Assembly: GCA_016932895.1 (NCBI GenBank) | Contig: JAFGCA010000492.1 | Coordinates: forward strand, 1 to 14,298 | Direction: 5' to 3' | DNA from: Sedimentisphaerales bacterium | Lineage (GTDB): Bacteria; Planctomycetota; Phycisphaerae; Sedimentisphaerales; SG8-4 | Length of the DNA stretch: 14,298 nucleotides | In this document: piece after piece, positions 1-5,947 of the stretch | Position numbering within the stretch: position 1 is the stretch's first letter | How the letters are laid out: each line of letters opens with the position of its first letter | The notes under the pieces: generated by a model | What the model saw: the letters and a program-made list of their open reading frames with translations, nothing else | What the model was told of the DNA's origin: nothing | Database searches by the model: none | Program-made: the position numbers and the translations under genes

Positions 1-65
1 GATTCTATACCCGCTTATTCAGGATGGCGCAAGTCTTTTAATGCAATTTTGCCCACTTTTTTTGC

Positions 66-2855
66 ATGTCGGTGAATTCTTACTGGACCTTCAATTTGGG
101 GCTTGGGTTGACCGATATTCCGACCATGAGTGTAGGGGTGGTCCTGGGCGGCGCCGGCGGCGATGGCGGCAGCAGCAATACGGTTGCCGTCGAGAGCATG
201 GGCAACATCAGCACCTCGGGGTTCCGTTCCTACGGCATCCTGGCACAGGCCGTGGGTGGTGGCGGCGGAGATGGTGGAAATAGTGTGGCGGGCTCTCTCT
301 ACCTGTCCACCGACATCACGGTTGGCGTAGCCGTAGGTGGCAAGGGAGGTGTCGCAGGCGGCGGAGCGGCGGTCGATGTGGACAGCGACAGCCGGATCAA
401 GACGGAAGGCGATTTCTCACACGGAATCCTGGCCCAGAGCATCGGCGGAGGTGGCGGTGCGGGCGGCAACAGCAGTGTGTTGACAGAGATCTGGGACTTT
501 CCCACCGGCCTAAGCTTTGAGTACCTCCTCTCTATGAGCCCGAGCCTGAGTCTCACTATGTCGCTGGGGGGCGAGGGCGGAACCGGGGCCAGCGGCGGAC
601 TCGTGGACGTCCTGAGCACGGGTGACATCAGTACGAAGGGGGATTTCGCCCATGGAATCCTGGCGCAGAGCATCGGGGGTGGCGGCGGCGATGGTGGCAA
701 CAGCACGGAGATCAGCCGCGAGTTTAGCATCAATCCGCTGCCCGGCCTGGGTGTGCAGGCCGACATCTTGATAGGAGGCTTCGCCCCTGCCAGCGGAGGT
801 GCCGGCACAGTCAACAATGGCGGCCAGGTGATGGTACACAATGACGCCACTATTGCCACGGAGGGCGCCTTTGCCAACGGCATCCTGGCCCAAAGCATCG
901 GCGGTGGCGGCGGGGCCGGAGGGGACACTACAAAGAGCACCATGGACGTGAGCGCAGATTTCGTGGGAGCCATTCTCCCTATGGACGCCTCGCTGAGTGT
1001 TTCGCTCGGTGGTTGGGGTGGTATGGGAGGAGCGGGCGGTCACGTCATCGTGGAAAACGACGGGGATATCATGACCGCGGGCCATTTTGCCAATGGAATC
1101 CTGGCGCAGAGCGTCGGCGGTGGTGGCGGTGCCGGTGGCGCCAGCACCAAGTTCGCCATTGAGATGGGGTTGGTTCCCCCTGGAGGCTTTCTCTCTGACG
1201 TGGGTGGTTCGGCCGAACTCTCGGTGGGCGGCTTGGGCGGCCTGGGGGGAGCGGGTGGCCTTGTGACGATTGACAACAGTGGCAGCATTACTACAGCGGG
1301 CCATTTCGCCAATGGAATCCTGGCGCAGAGTATCGGCGGCGGCGGCGGTGCCGGCGGGGGCATCATGAGTATTGACGTCACCATATTAGGCGAAACCCTG
1401 CCCCCACCGGGCTTCGACAGCAGTCTTTCCTTGGGTGGTTACGGGGGCCTGGGCGGAGCGGGAGGTGTCGTTTCCGTAGGCAACCGCGGCGATATTGCCA
1501 CCGCAGGCGATTTCGCCACTGGAATCTCGGCGCAGAGCATCGGGGGTGGCGGTGGAACCAACGGGTCCGTGACGACGTACTCGCTTGCTCTGGCTGGCGG
1601 GGAGCCTTCCGCCAAATCCCTGAAGGGAGCCAGTGCCGGCACCGGCCACGGCGGCGCGGTCAGTGTGGATAACAGCGCCGACATCGTCACGCAGGGCGGA
1701 TTCGCGCATGGGATCCTTGCGCAGAGCATCGGGGGCGGCGGCGGGTTTGGGGGGATCAGTGAAGATGGCGGCATCAGCACGCTGGACTTCGACCCCACAG
1801 CCAACGGCATCTTCGCTGAGAACACGGGCTTCGGTGTAGGTTTCGCCGGCAGCGCCGGCGGTTGGGGCTCGGCCGGCGCGGTCAACGTCACCCATACAGG
1901 CAGCATCACGACACTGGGTGATATGTCCCACGGTATCCTCGCACAGAGTGCGGCGGGCTCCGGTACGGCCGGTCCGGTTACTGTCACGCTTGCCAGCGAC
2001 ATTACGGCCAATGGCATGAATTCAGACGGCATCCACGCCCAGAGCGTCGGCATCGGCGGCAATGGTGACATCTCCATCAACATCGGTGGCGGCACGGTCC
2101 GGGGCGGCTCGGGCACCGGAGCCGGAGTGAATATCGACGGCGGAGCCAACAACACGCTCACCAATGCCGGCAGTGTTCTTGCTCTGAGTGGCAAGGCCAT
2201 TATGGCAGGCATTGGCAACGACATCGTCGAGAACTACGGCACCGTCACAGGCAACGTCGATCTCGGCACGGGCGCCAACGCCTTCAACAACAATCCGGGC
2301 GCAACGTTCAACTCGGGCGCGATCGTCAATCTGGGCGAGGGCAACGTACTGACCAACGCCGGAACGCTCTCGCCCGGCGGGTTGGGAACGGCTCTCCAGA
2401 CCACTCTCATGGGCGACCTCGCCCAGTTGGAATCCGGTATCCTGGACATAGAGATCGGCGGATTTACGCCCGGCTTGTCCGACTTCATCGACATCACGGG
2501 CACCGTCACCGGTGGTATGGCCGCCATAGGTACGCCCTTGGTGATGGGCGGCGCTATCAACTTCTCCTTCCTGTCCGGCTACGATATCGCTGCCGAGATT
2601 GCCCTGGGACAGAGCATGACGTGCCAGTTCTTGAACGCCGGTTATCTCGACGGCTTCGCATCCACCCTGTCCTATGATTTCCTGGGTAGCCCCTGGGGCT
2701 TTCAGTACAGCGTGTTTCAACAGGACAACGGATTGTTCTTGCGAGCCACGAATTCGATTCCCGCGCCGGGTGCTCTTCTGCTCGGGTGCTTTGGCCTGGC
2801 CCTTGTTGGGTGGAGGGGCCGCAGGGCAAGACCGTGGATTACAGAACGTTCCTGA
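66..2855 (+). CDS. Gly-rich repeat surface protein with PEP-CTERM-like tail, N-terminus apparently missing
   Basis: The 929-residue product is built of about ten Gly-rich repeats (residues ~55-690), each containing a GILAQSIGGGGG-like core. A non-repetitive beta-rich part (~690-895) follows, of the kind found at the end of autotransporter-repeat proteins. The last 32 residues are a PEP-CTERM-like tail: an IPAPG motif, a hydrophobic stretch and a WRGRRAR basic end. Such tails are known to direct exported proteins to an exosortase for envelope anchoring; no exosortase lies in this window. The repeat type is known from proteobacterial autotransporters, but there is no beta-barrel here. The ATG at 66 is only the first available start. 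It has no signal peptide and begins inside a repeat unit, and an in-frame TAA lies at 39-41. The true start is probably lost to truncation, frameshift or an assembly fault in the 40% GC first 65 bases. The reading frame is certain; the 5' end is not. Antisense ORFs here are GC shadows. Confidence 0.8.
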   Translation: MSVNSYWTFNLGLGLTDIPTMSVGVVLGGAGGDGGSSNTVAVESMGNISTSGFRSYGILAQAVGGGGGDGGNSVAGSLYLSTDITVGVAVGGKGGVAGGGAAVDVDSDSRIKTEGDFSHGILAQSIGGGGGAGGNSSVLTEIWDFPTGLSFEYLLSMSPSLSLTMSLGGEGGTGASGGLVDVLSTGDISTKGDFAHGILAQSIGGGGGDGGNSTEISREFSINPLPGLGVQADILIGGFAPASGGAGTVNNGGQVMVHNDATIATEGAFANGILAQSIGGGGGAGGDTTKSTMDVSADFVGAILPMDASLSVSLGGWGGMGGAGGHVIVENDGDIMTAGHFANGILAQSVGGGGGAGGASTKFAIEMGLVPPGGFLSDVGGSAELSVGGLGGLGGAGGLVTIDNSGSITTAGHFANGILAQSIGGGGGAGGGIMSIDVTILGETLPPPGFDSSLSLGGYGGLGGAGGVVSVGNRGDIATAGDFATGISAQSIGGGGGTNGSVTTYSLALAGGEPSAKSLKGASAGTGHGGAVSVDNSADIVTQGGFAHGILAQSIGGGGGFGGISEDGGISTLDFDPTANGIFAENTGFGVGFAGSAGGWGSAGAVNVTHTGSITTLGDMSHGILAQSAAGSGTAGPVTVTLASDITANGMNSDGIHAQSVGIGGNGDISINIGGGTVRGGSGTGAGVNIDGGANNTLTNAGSVLALSGKAIMAGIGNDIVENYGTVTGNVDLGTGANAFNNNPGATFNSGAIVNLGEGNVLTNAGTLSPGGLGTALQTTLMGDLAQLESGILDIEIGGFTPGLSDFIDITGTVTGGMAAIGTPLVMGGAINFSFLSGYDIAAEIALGQSMTCQFLNAGYLDGFASTLSYDFLGSPWGFQYSVFQQDNGLFLRATNSIPAPGALLLGCFGLALVGWRGRRARPWITERS
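234..2069 (+). repeat. Ten-copy intragenic coding repeat (GILAQSIGGGGG core)
   Basis: The repeat core begins at 234, 423, 654, 879, 1095, 1314, 1521, 1710, 1932 and 2028. Successive spacings are 189, 231, 225, 216, 219, 207, 189, 222 and 96 bases, so units are mostly 63-77 residues. Each core is preceded by a turn of the form GDIxTxGxFAHG and followed by a variable hydrophobic segment ending in SLGGxGGxGG. The first eight cores are nearly identical; the last two (AQSAAGSG, AQSVGIGG) are degenerate. This suggests array growth in the middle and decay at the C-terminal edge. The array is protein-coding and not a CRISPR. Confidence 0.9.
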
Positions 2856-2882
2856 AAGACGTCAGAGAATACAATTTCGGGC

Positions 2883-3020
2883 CTATGCAAATCGGGACGT
2901 GCTGCTGAGACCGACAGTATGGGAGCGTTCTGCCTGGCTCTTCATGGCATCGAACGTCCGGTAGTCGCTGTAGCAGAACTGCTGCCAGGGACCGTGACCT
3001 TTCAAGAGCATCAAGCTCAT
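2883..3020 (-). CDS. Possible 45-residue ORF in intergenic gap, unrecognised
   Basis: A minus-strand ATG at 3020 opens 45 codons to a TAG at 2883. The product begins MSLMLLKGHGPWQQFCYSDY and has an unusual density of aromatic residues (W, F, Y, Y, F within 14 positions), with mostly G or C at third positions. There is no Shine-Dalgarno sequence before the ATG. The frame stays open upstream through the terminator hairpin, so this could be a remnant of a longer gene. It lies downstream of the minus-strand PEP-CTERM operon terminator. I do not recognise it, and it may be chance. Confidence 0.18.
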   Translation of the reverse strand: MSLMLLKGHGPWQQFCYSDYRTFDAMKSQAERSHTVGLSSTSRFA

Positions 3021-3070
3021 TTTCGCGGGGAAGTTCGCCGGGCTGGCAGGGGCAGTGGCGTGGTGGGCGC

Positions 3071-3107
3071 AAAAATCACGGGCCGCGGCTTTGACACCGC
3101 GGCCCGT
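3071..3107 (-). terminator. Intrinsic terminator of the minus-strand PEP-CTERM operon
   Basis: A perfect 11-bp inverted repeat (ACGGGCCGCGG at 3078-3088, complement at 3097-3107) encloses an 8-nt loop. Read on the minus strand it is followed by GATTTTTG, giving a U-run. It lies 26 bp beyond the stop of the gene at 3134-3814. On the plus strand no T-run follows, so it mainly serves the leftward genes. Confidence 0.85.
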
Positions 3108-3133
3108 CCTTCCAAGGTAAGGGGGGCTTCAGG

Positions 3134-3814
3134 TCAGTTTTGTCGGCGGCGTTTGCGGATCAGGGCCAGGCCGCCCAGGCCGAGCAACGCGATGGTCGCC
3201 GGTTCCGGCACGGACATGGCGCCGCTGAAACCGCCGCTGCCGGTGTAGCCGCCGTCCAGCATGTCGGCGAAGCTGTAGTAGCCCGGGCCGCTGCCGCCGG
3301 TCAGAGAGAGCTCAAAATCGAGCGAGGGTAGTTTCAGGTTTTCGAGAATCGCCAGGGCCGCCGATCCCAGGGCGGCTCCTTCGTGGGTAATGAAGATGTC
3401 GCTGACATCCACTTGAAATCCCGTGTAGCCGCCGGCCACGGTCCCAATCGTGCCGAGATCGCCCAGGCCCAGCGTTCCGCTGAGGTAGGTGGCGCTGCCG
3501 TCAGCGCTCTTGATCGTGATCTGCGAGCTGCCCAGCGGCGTCAACGTGTACGGGGCATCCGGAATACCGCCGACCTGGAACGTCGGCAGATACACCTGGG
3601 CCCCTACCAGGGCGTCGTAGTTGCTGTCCAGGGCGGTGTCGATCAGGATGCCCTGATCGAAGCTGAGGACACCGGCCCCGTTGTAGGACCACTCGCCGGC
3701 CGCATCGGGCCCCGGACCGAATTCGACCACTGTCTGCGGCACAACGGTAAAGGCGAACACTGCCGAGGGTATGAGCCCCACAACACACGCGGCTAAAGTC
3801 AGTGACAATTTCAT
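3134..3814 (-). CDS. PEP-CTERM sorting domain protein (226 aa)
   Basis: This is an exported protein of unknown specific role. Residues 1-21 (MKLSLTLAACVVGLIPSAVFA) are shown by composition to be a Sec signal peptide. The middle (~22-200) is a predicted beta-rich domain with many Gly, Thr and Asp residues and no motif I can name. Residues 202-226 are a textbook PEP-CTERM tail: VPEPAT, a hydrophobic helix with GLGGLAL, and an RKRRR end. The start at 3814 is chosen because AGGAGGAGAG precedes it at good spacing and the signal peptide begins there; an upstream in-frame start at 3877 would add an unlikely leader. It lies 78 bp downstream of another PEP-CTERM gene with no terminator between them, so the two are probably co-transcribed. 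An envelope or extracellular-matrix role is inferred from the tail alone. Confidence 0.88.
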   Translation of the reverse strand: MKLSLTLAACVVGLIPSAVFAFTVVPQTVVEFGPGPDAAGEWSYNGAGVLSFDQGILIDTALDSNYDALVGAQVYLPTFQVGGIPDAPYTLTPLGSSQITIKSADGSATYLSGTLGLGDLGTIGTVAGGYTGFQVDVSDIFITHEGAALGSAALAILENLKLPSLDFELSLTGGSGPGYYSFADMLDGGYTGSGGFSGAMSVPEPATIALLGLGGLALIRKRRRQN

Positions 3815-3892
3815 CTTCTCTCCTCCTGTGTCAGCGAATCGGCTTTTTGCTTTGATCAGAACCACTTCGCGAGCCACGGTCAGGCGATGCCG

Positions 3893-4645
3893 TTACGCCG
3901 CGGTGCGTTTGCGGCCGGTCAGCCCCAACACACCACCGAGCCCGAGCAGGACGAACGTCGCCGGCTCCGGCACGGCGACCAGGTAATTCTGTTGTCCATC
4001 GTAAACGAAAGCGAGCAGGTCGGACTTGGGACCTGTCCCGGTGAGTTCGTGCAGCCATTTGTTGGCCGTGGCCGCGTCCAGGTCCGTGGCGGCGAAGCCG
4101 CCCAGCCCGGCCGTCCCGTCCAACGTGACGTCCCACCCCAGCGGCGAAGTGGGCAGATCCTCGTAGACAATCTCCCACACGGCACACGCAAACGCTTCTG
4201 CCTGGGCGTTCTGTTGAGCGGTGTACGATCCGCCGGCGGCCCAGGAAGCGTCGTAGAAACGGGCCCACAACTCCCGCAGATAATTGGCTCGGACGCTTCC
4301 CAGAGTCTCTCCCGTAAAGCTGTTGTACACGTCGTCGGGCATGCCGACGGTATACGTGTAGGTGTTTTGCGGCGCCGGCTCGTGAAGCTCGATGCAGAAG
4401 GCGGGGAGCGGACCGTTGTGCCAGATGTCCCCGGCACCGGTGCTGTCGGTTTTGTCGAGCATGTATACGCCGGCCGACACCCAGGCATCGTCGTAGCCGG
4501 CGCCCCAGAAGCTCGCGACGTCATAGGCGCCGAAACCGTCGTGAACGACGTCGACCGTGTTGGCATGCGTCACGCCGACGGCCGCCGGCAGCAGAGCCAG
4601 GACCGCAGCCGCACGAAGCAACCTTGTCGTTCTCTGCCTTGTCAT
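3893..4645 (-). CDS. PEP-CTERM protein with thioester-domain-like sequence lacking the key Gln (250 aa)
   Basis: The signal peptide covers residues 1 to ~28 (two Arg-rich turns, then AAAVLALLPAAVG). The body has FCIEL around Cys84 and FACAVWEIVYE at 152-162. In thioester adhesin domains a Cys in a [YF]C motif bonds to the Gln of a TQxA(I/V)W motif. Here Cys84 and AVW are present, but the Gln position is Ala153 and the next residue is Cys154. The tail at 225-250 is VPEPAT, a Gly/Leu-rich helix and GRKR. The start at 4645 is chosen over 4693 because it gives a clean signal peptide and has a GGGGGTG sequence upstream as a weak ribosome site. It is probably the first gene of a two-gene minus-strand operon. 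The thioester assignment is my inference from motifs; the PEP-CTERM call is firm. Confidence 0.85.
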   Translation of the reverse strand: MTRQRTTRLLRAAAVLALLPAAVGVTHANTVDVVHDGFGAYDVASFWGAGYDDAWVSAGVYMLDKTDSTGAGDIWHNGPLPAFCIELHEPAPQNTYTYTVGMPDDVYNSFTGETLGSVRANYLRELWARFYDASWAAGGSYTAQQNAQAEAFACAVWEIVYEDLPTSPLGWDVTLDGTAGLGGFAATDLDAATANKWLHELTGTGPKSDLLAFVYDGQQNYLVAVPEPATFVLLGLGGVLGLTGRKRTAA

Positions 4646-4655
4646 AGTCACCACA

Positions 4656-5014
4656 CCCCCAAGCGAATCCCGTGTCGACGCCCGGCGTCGCACGAATTTG
4701 TGTACAGACCTGCCGTGTCGTATATTTGGGTCTCCGTACGTGTACAGGGCCTGCCGAGGCGGTTTCCACCGGTCCCCTTCACGGCGGCGGAACGTTCCGG
4801 TGGCGCGCTTCGCGACCGGATGTCAACGCCGGGCCGGGATAGGATGCACCGATAGCACCAGTGATGGATGTCAGATCTGCCGGAGTCCGACGGCTCTGCA
4901 CCCCCCCAATTCGATGGCTTGCTACGAAACGCCCCCAACCATGAAGCCAAGCCCTACCCCAATAACCAACTTCTTTTGAGTGCCGCGGAAATGAGAATCA
5001 CGAGCACCCCCCAA
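4656..5014 (-). repeat. Five TTGGGG-type motifs in the presumed leader of the PEP-CTERM operon
   Basis: On the plus strand these read as C-runs followed by AA: 4656-4662 (C5), 4901-4909 (C7), 4932-4938 (C5), 4957-4962 (C4) and 5007-5014 (C6). Two copies share a longer context, CACCCCCC(C)AATTC at 4899-4913 and 5005-5017. All would be transcribed as UUGGGG in RNA made from the promoter at 5052-5080. The last copy sits at the ribosome site of the gene starting at 4645. They may be binding sites for a regulator or a G-rich structure; the function is unknown. Confidence 0.45.
4700..4756 (-). promoter_or_regulatory. Candidate promoter flanked by TGTACA direct repeats
   Basis: Two near-identical direct repeats, GTGTACAG(A)CCTGCCG at 4700-4715 and GTGTACAG(GG)CCTGCCG at 4740-4756, lie 40 bp apart upstream of the PEP-CTERM gene starting at 4645. 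On the minus strand TGTACA (4746-4741) and TATACG (4724-4719) are 16 bp apart and could act as -35 and -10. One repeat would then cover the -35 and the other the region just after the transcription start, as in a repressor operator pair. The promoter elements are weak; the repeats themselves are clear. Confidence 0.35.
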
Positions 5015-5044
5015 TTCTGAATGAGTCGCCCTGAGGCGATCCAT
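4922..5044 (-). CDS. Possible leaderless 40-residue membrane peptide
   Basis: The minus-strand ATG at 5044 lies 7 nt after the -10 element of a strong promoter (5052-5080), so a transcript would start at or next to the ATG, as in leaderless mRNAs. The 40-residue product has a charged first half (MDRLRATHSE, then Arg, Asp, His, Lys) and a hydrophobic Gly-rich second half (KKLVIGVGLGFMVGGVS) able to span a membrane. Third-position GC is only moderate, and several glycines come from the G-run motifs. The alternative is that this stretch is only the 5' leader of the PEP-CTERM operon at 4645. Confidence 0.25.
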   Translation of the reverse strand: MDRLRATHSELGGARDSHFRGTQKKLVIGVGLGFMVGGVS

Positions 5045-5051
5045 GTGGATT

Positions 5052-5080
5052 AGTGTAGCCGATTGCCGACGAAATGTCAA
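5052..5080 (-). promoter_or_regulatory. Near-consensus sigma-70 promoter, minus strand
   Basis: On the minus strand TTGACA (5080-5075) and TACACT (5057-5052) are separated by exactly 17 bp. The -35 is a perfect match and the -10 matches four of six. Transcription would start near 5045 and run left through a small hairpin (GTCGCC/GGCGAT around CTGA, 5027-5042) toward the PEP-CTERM gene 400 nt away, or express the 40-residue ORF at 4922-5044. Confidence 0.6.
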
Positions 5081-5192
5081 GGGAATTCGGCGCCGGCCGA
5101 GACGCGAAGGGGCCGCTCCGCGAAAGAACCGCCTGCATGGGCGCGAGCGCGACGATTATCGGCCAAAGGTCTCGCAGGGACCGACGCGCGCG

Positions 5193-5233
5193 AAAAAAAA
5201 TCTCTCCCGAGGCTCCCACACATCCCACTCGGG
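5193..5233 (-). terminator. Terminator-like hairpin with U8, minus strand
   Basis: CCCGAG (5206-5211) and CTCGGG (5228-5233) form a 6-bp stem with a 16-nt loop. Read on the minus strand the stem is followed after AGAGA by eight T (5200-5193). The stem is short and the loop long, so this is weaker than the site at 3071-3107. No protein gene is seen upstream of it on the minus strand; if it is real it would end a small untranslated RNA or shield the promoter at 5080. Confidence 0.35.
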
Positions 5234-5486
5234 CAAGAGCAAGTCGCCACCGATCGCTCCGTAAAACTCCCCCGACACGCGTGACAGCGATCGGCGTCAC
5301 CGCCCCCGCGTCGGAGCAGAAGATGGGTCGAAGGCCGGAGAGTCCGGCCGGCGCGGGACAATCGCCAGCCGCAACGGGGGATTCCCGTAGCTGAGCCTCT
5401 GCGGGCCGGGACAAGTCGGGGATCACGCCCACGCCGAGCATGTCAAAACGCCAAATCCATCTGCCCGGGCAAGCGTTACGCCTCTT

Positions 5487-5506
5487 TGTGGAAAACCTGT
5501 TGATAA
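5487..5506 (+). other. Two tandem DnaA-box-like nonamers
   Basis: TGTGGAAAA (5487-5495) and TGTTGATAA (5498-5506) lie in the same orientation, 11 bp apart from start to start, about one helical turn. The E. coli consensus in this orientation is TGTGGATAA; each differs by one base. Further one-mismatch copies are TGTGGATTA at 5044-5052 and GGTGGATAA at 5759-5767. No dnaA, dnaN or other replication gene is in the window, so an origin is only a possibility. Confidence 0.25.
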
Positions 5507-5627
5507 TCCGCTGCATGAGGAAGCGTTGCCCATGCCGAAGGCGCCAGAGGGGCGAAACTCGAGGCGTTCTAAACGAACCATCTCCGCGTTCGAGCAGGCC
5601 ATCAACTCTCGGCGAAGCCATAAAGCC

Positions 5628-5660
5628 ATGCCAAATAAAGCTTTACAGAGACCTTGGCAT
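5628..5660. repeat. Inverted repeat, 7-bp arms with 19-nt loop
   Basis: ATGCCAA (5628-5634) pairs perfectly with TTGGCAT (5654-5660). The loop holds an AAGCTT palindrome. Read on the plus strand, the translation around it is MPNKALQR, which resembles the PNKALQR-like read-through of some dispersed intergenic repeats in environmental bacteria. That resemblance is from memory. It could be a small dispersed repeat element. Confidence 0.35.
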
Positions 5661-5746
5661 TCCAGGCCGCAAGTAAACATAGGACAAATCGACAGCCACT
5701 ATTCCTATCTATCCATATGCCCCATTTTTTCGATCTCCCCTTCGCC

Positions 5747-5785
5747 AATCGACTTTGTGGTGGATAATTCGTTCAAAAGTCGATT
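5747..5785. repeat. Inverted repeat, perfect 10-bp arms with 19-nt loop
   Basis: AATCGACTTT (5747-5756) and its exact complement AAAGTCGATT (5776-5785) flank 19 nt that contain GGTGGATAA. It lies 116-154 bp upstream of the -10 of the lipoprotein promoter. No T-run follows on either strand, so it is more likely a binding site or cruciform element than a terminator. Confidence 0.5.
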
Positions 5786-5877
5786 CAGAACGCCAAAACA
5801 GAGGTTGGCTGCGGGCCCGCAAACCTCTCGGCGCGGCCTGTGCGCAAGCGCGGCGGCGGAGGCAGGCAGATTCGTGG

Positions 5878-5906
5878 TGGCTGCGTCCCGCCACTTCGAG
5901 TATAAT
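5878..5906 (+). promoter_or_regulatory. Promoter of the lipoprotein gene
   Basis: A perfect TATAAT lies at 5901-5906. The hexamer 17 bp upstream, TGGCTG (5878-5883), is a poor -35, so an activator or a weak basal level is likely. The predicted start near 5913 leaves a leader of about 35 nt before the GTG at 5948. Confidence 0.55.
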
Positions 5907-5947
5907 GCCCCAGCGTCGTCCGGGAGCACCTGTTTGGAGCCACCTAC

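Larger units (their letters stand above)
4646..5947. other. Signal-rich intergenic region, 1.3 kb, no ordinary gene
   Basis: The region lies between the divergent PEP-CTERM operon (-) and the lipoprotein gene (+). The longer ORFs here (for example minus 5621-4998) have low-complexity, Arg/Pro/Ser-rich translations without domains, and I reject them. What is visible is: a TGTACA repeat pair, five TTGGGG motifs (minus strand), a strong minus-strand promoter at 5052-5080, a terminator-like hairpin at 5193-5233, small GC-rich hairpins at 5281-5300, 5333-5349 and 5374-5388, tandem DnaA-box-like nonamers at 5487-5506, inverted repeats at 5628-5660 and 5747-5785, and a plus-strand promoter at 5878-5906. 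The part from ~5620 to 5790 is visibly AT-richer than its surroundings. Confidence 0.7.

Noticed and set aside
234..2069. Regular repeats that could be taken for a CRISPR array
   Set aside because: Units are 63-77 codons, in frame and degenerate at protein level, with no constant 25-40 base repeat and spacer layout.
299..2224. Several long minus-strand ORFs rich in Pro and Ala opposite the repeat gene
   Set aside because: They mirror the Gly-rich repeats in the complementary strand, have PPAPPPPP-type translations and no start signals; they are shadows of GC-rich repeat DNA.
66..2855. Mycobacterial PE_PGRS-like protein
   Set aside because: Gly-rich repeats are superficially alike, but there is no PE domain, and the GILAQS core and PEP-CTERM-like tail indicate another family.
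3829..3892. Possible terminator between the two PEP-CTERM genes
   Set aside because: There is no GC-rich stem followed by a T-run on the minus strand; the gap is best read as a co-transcribed spacer with a ribosome site.
5330..5400. RNase P RNA-like segment (GGAGAGTCCGG)
   Set aside because: Only a short match to the conserved GAGGAAAGTCCG block; the other conserved parts of RNase P RNA are not found nearby.
4998..5621. 207-codon minus-strand ORF in the intergenic region
   Set aside because: The translation is Arg/Ser/Pro/Leu-rich without domain pattern, and it runs through the terminator-like hairpin and the strong promoter at 5052-5080.
5580..5800. tRNA-like GTTCGA/GTTCA motifs
   Set aside because: No acceptor or anticodon stem could be paired around them.
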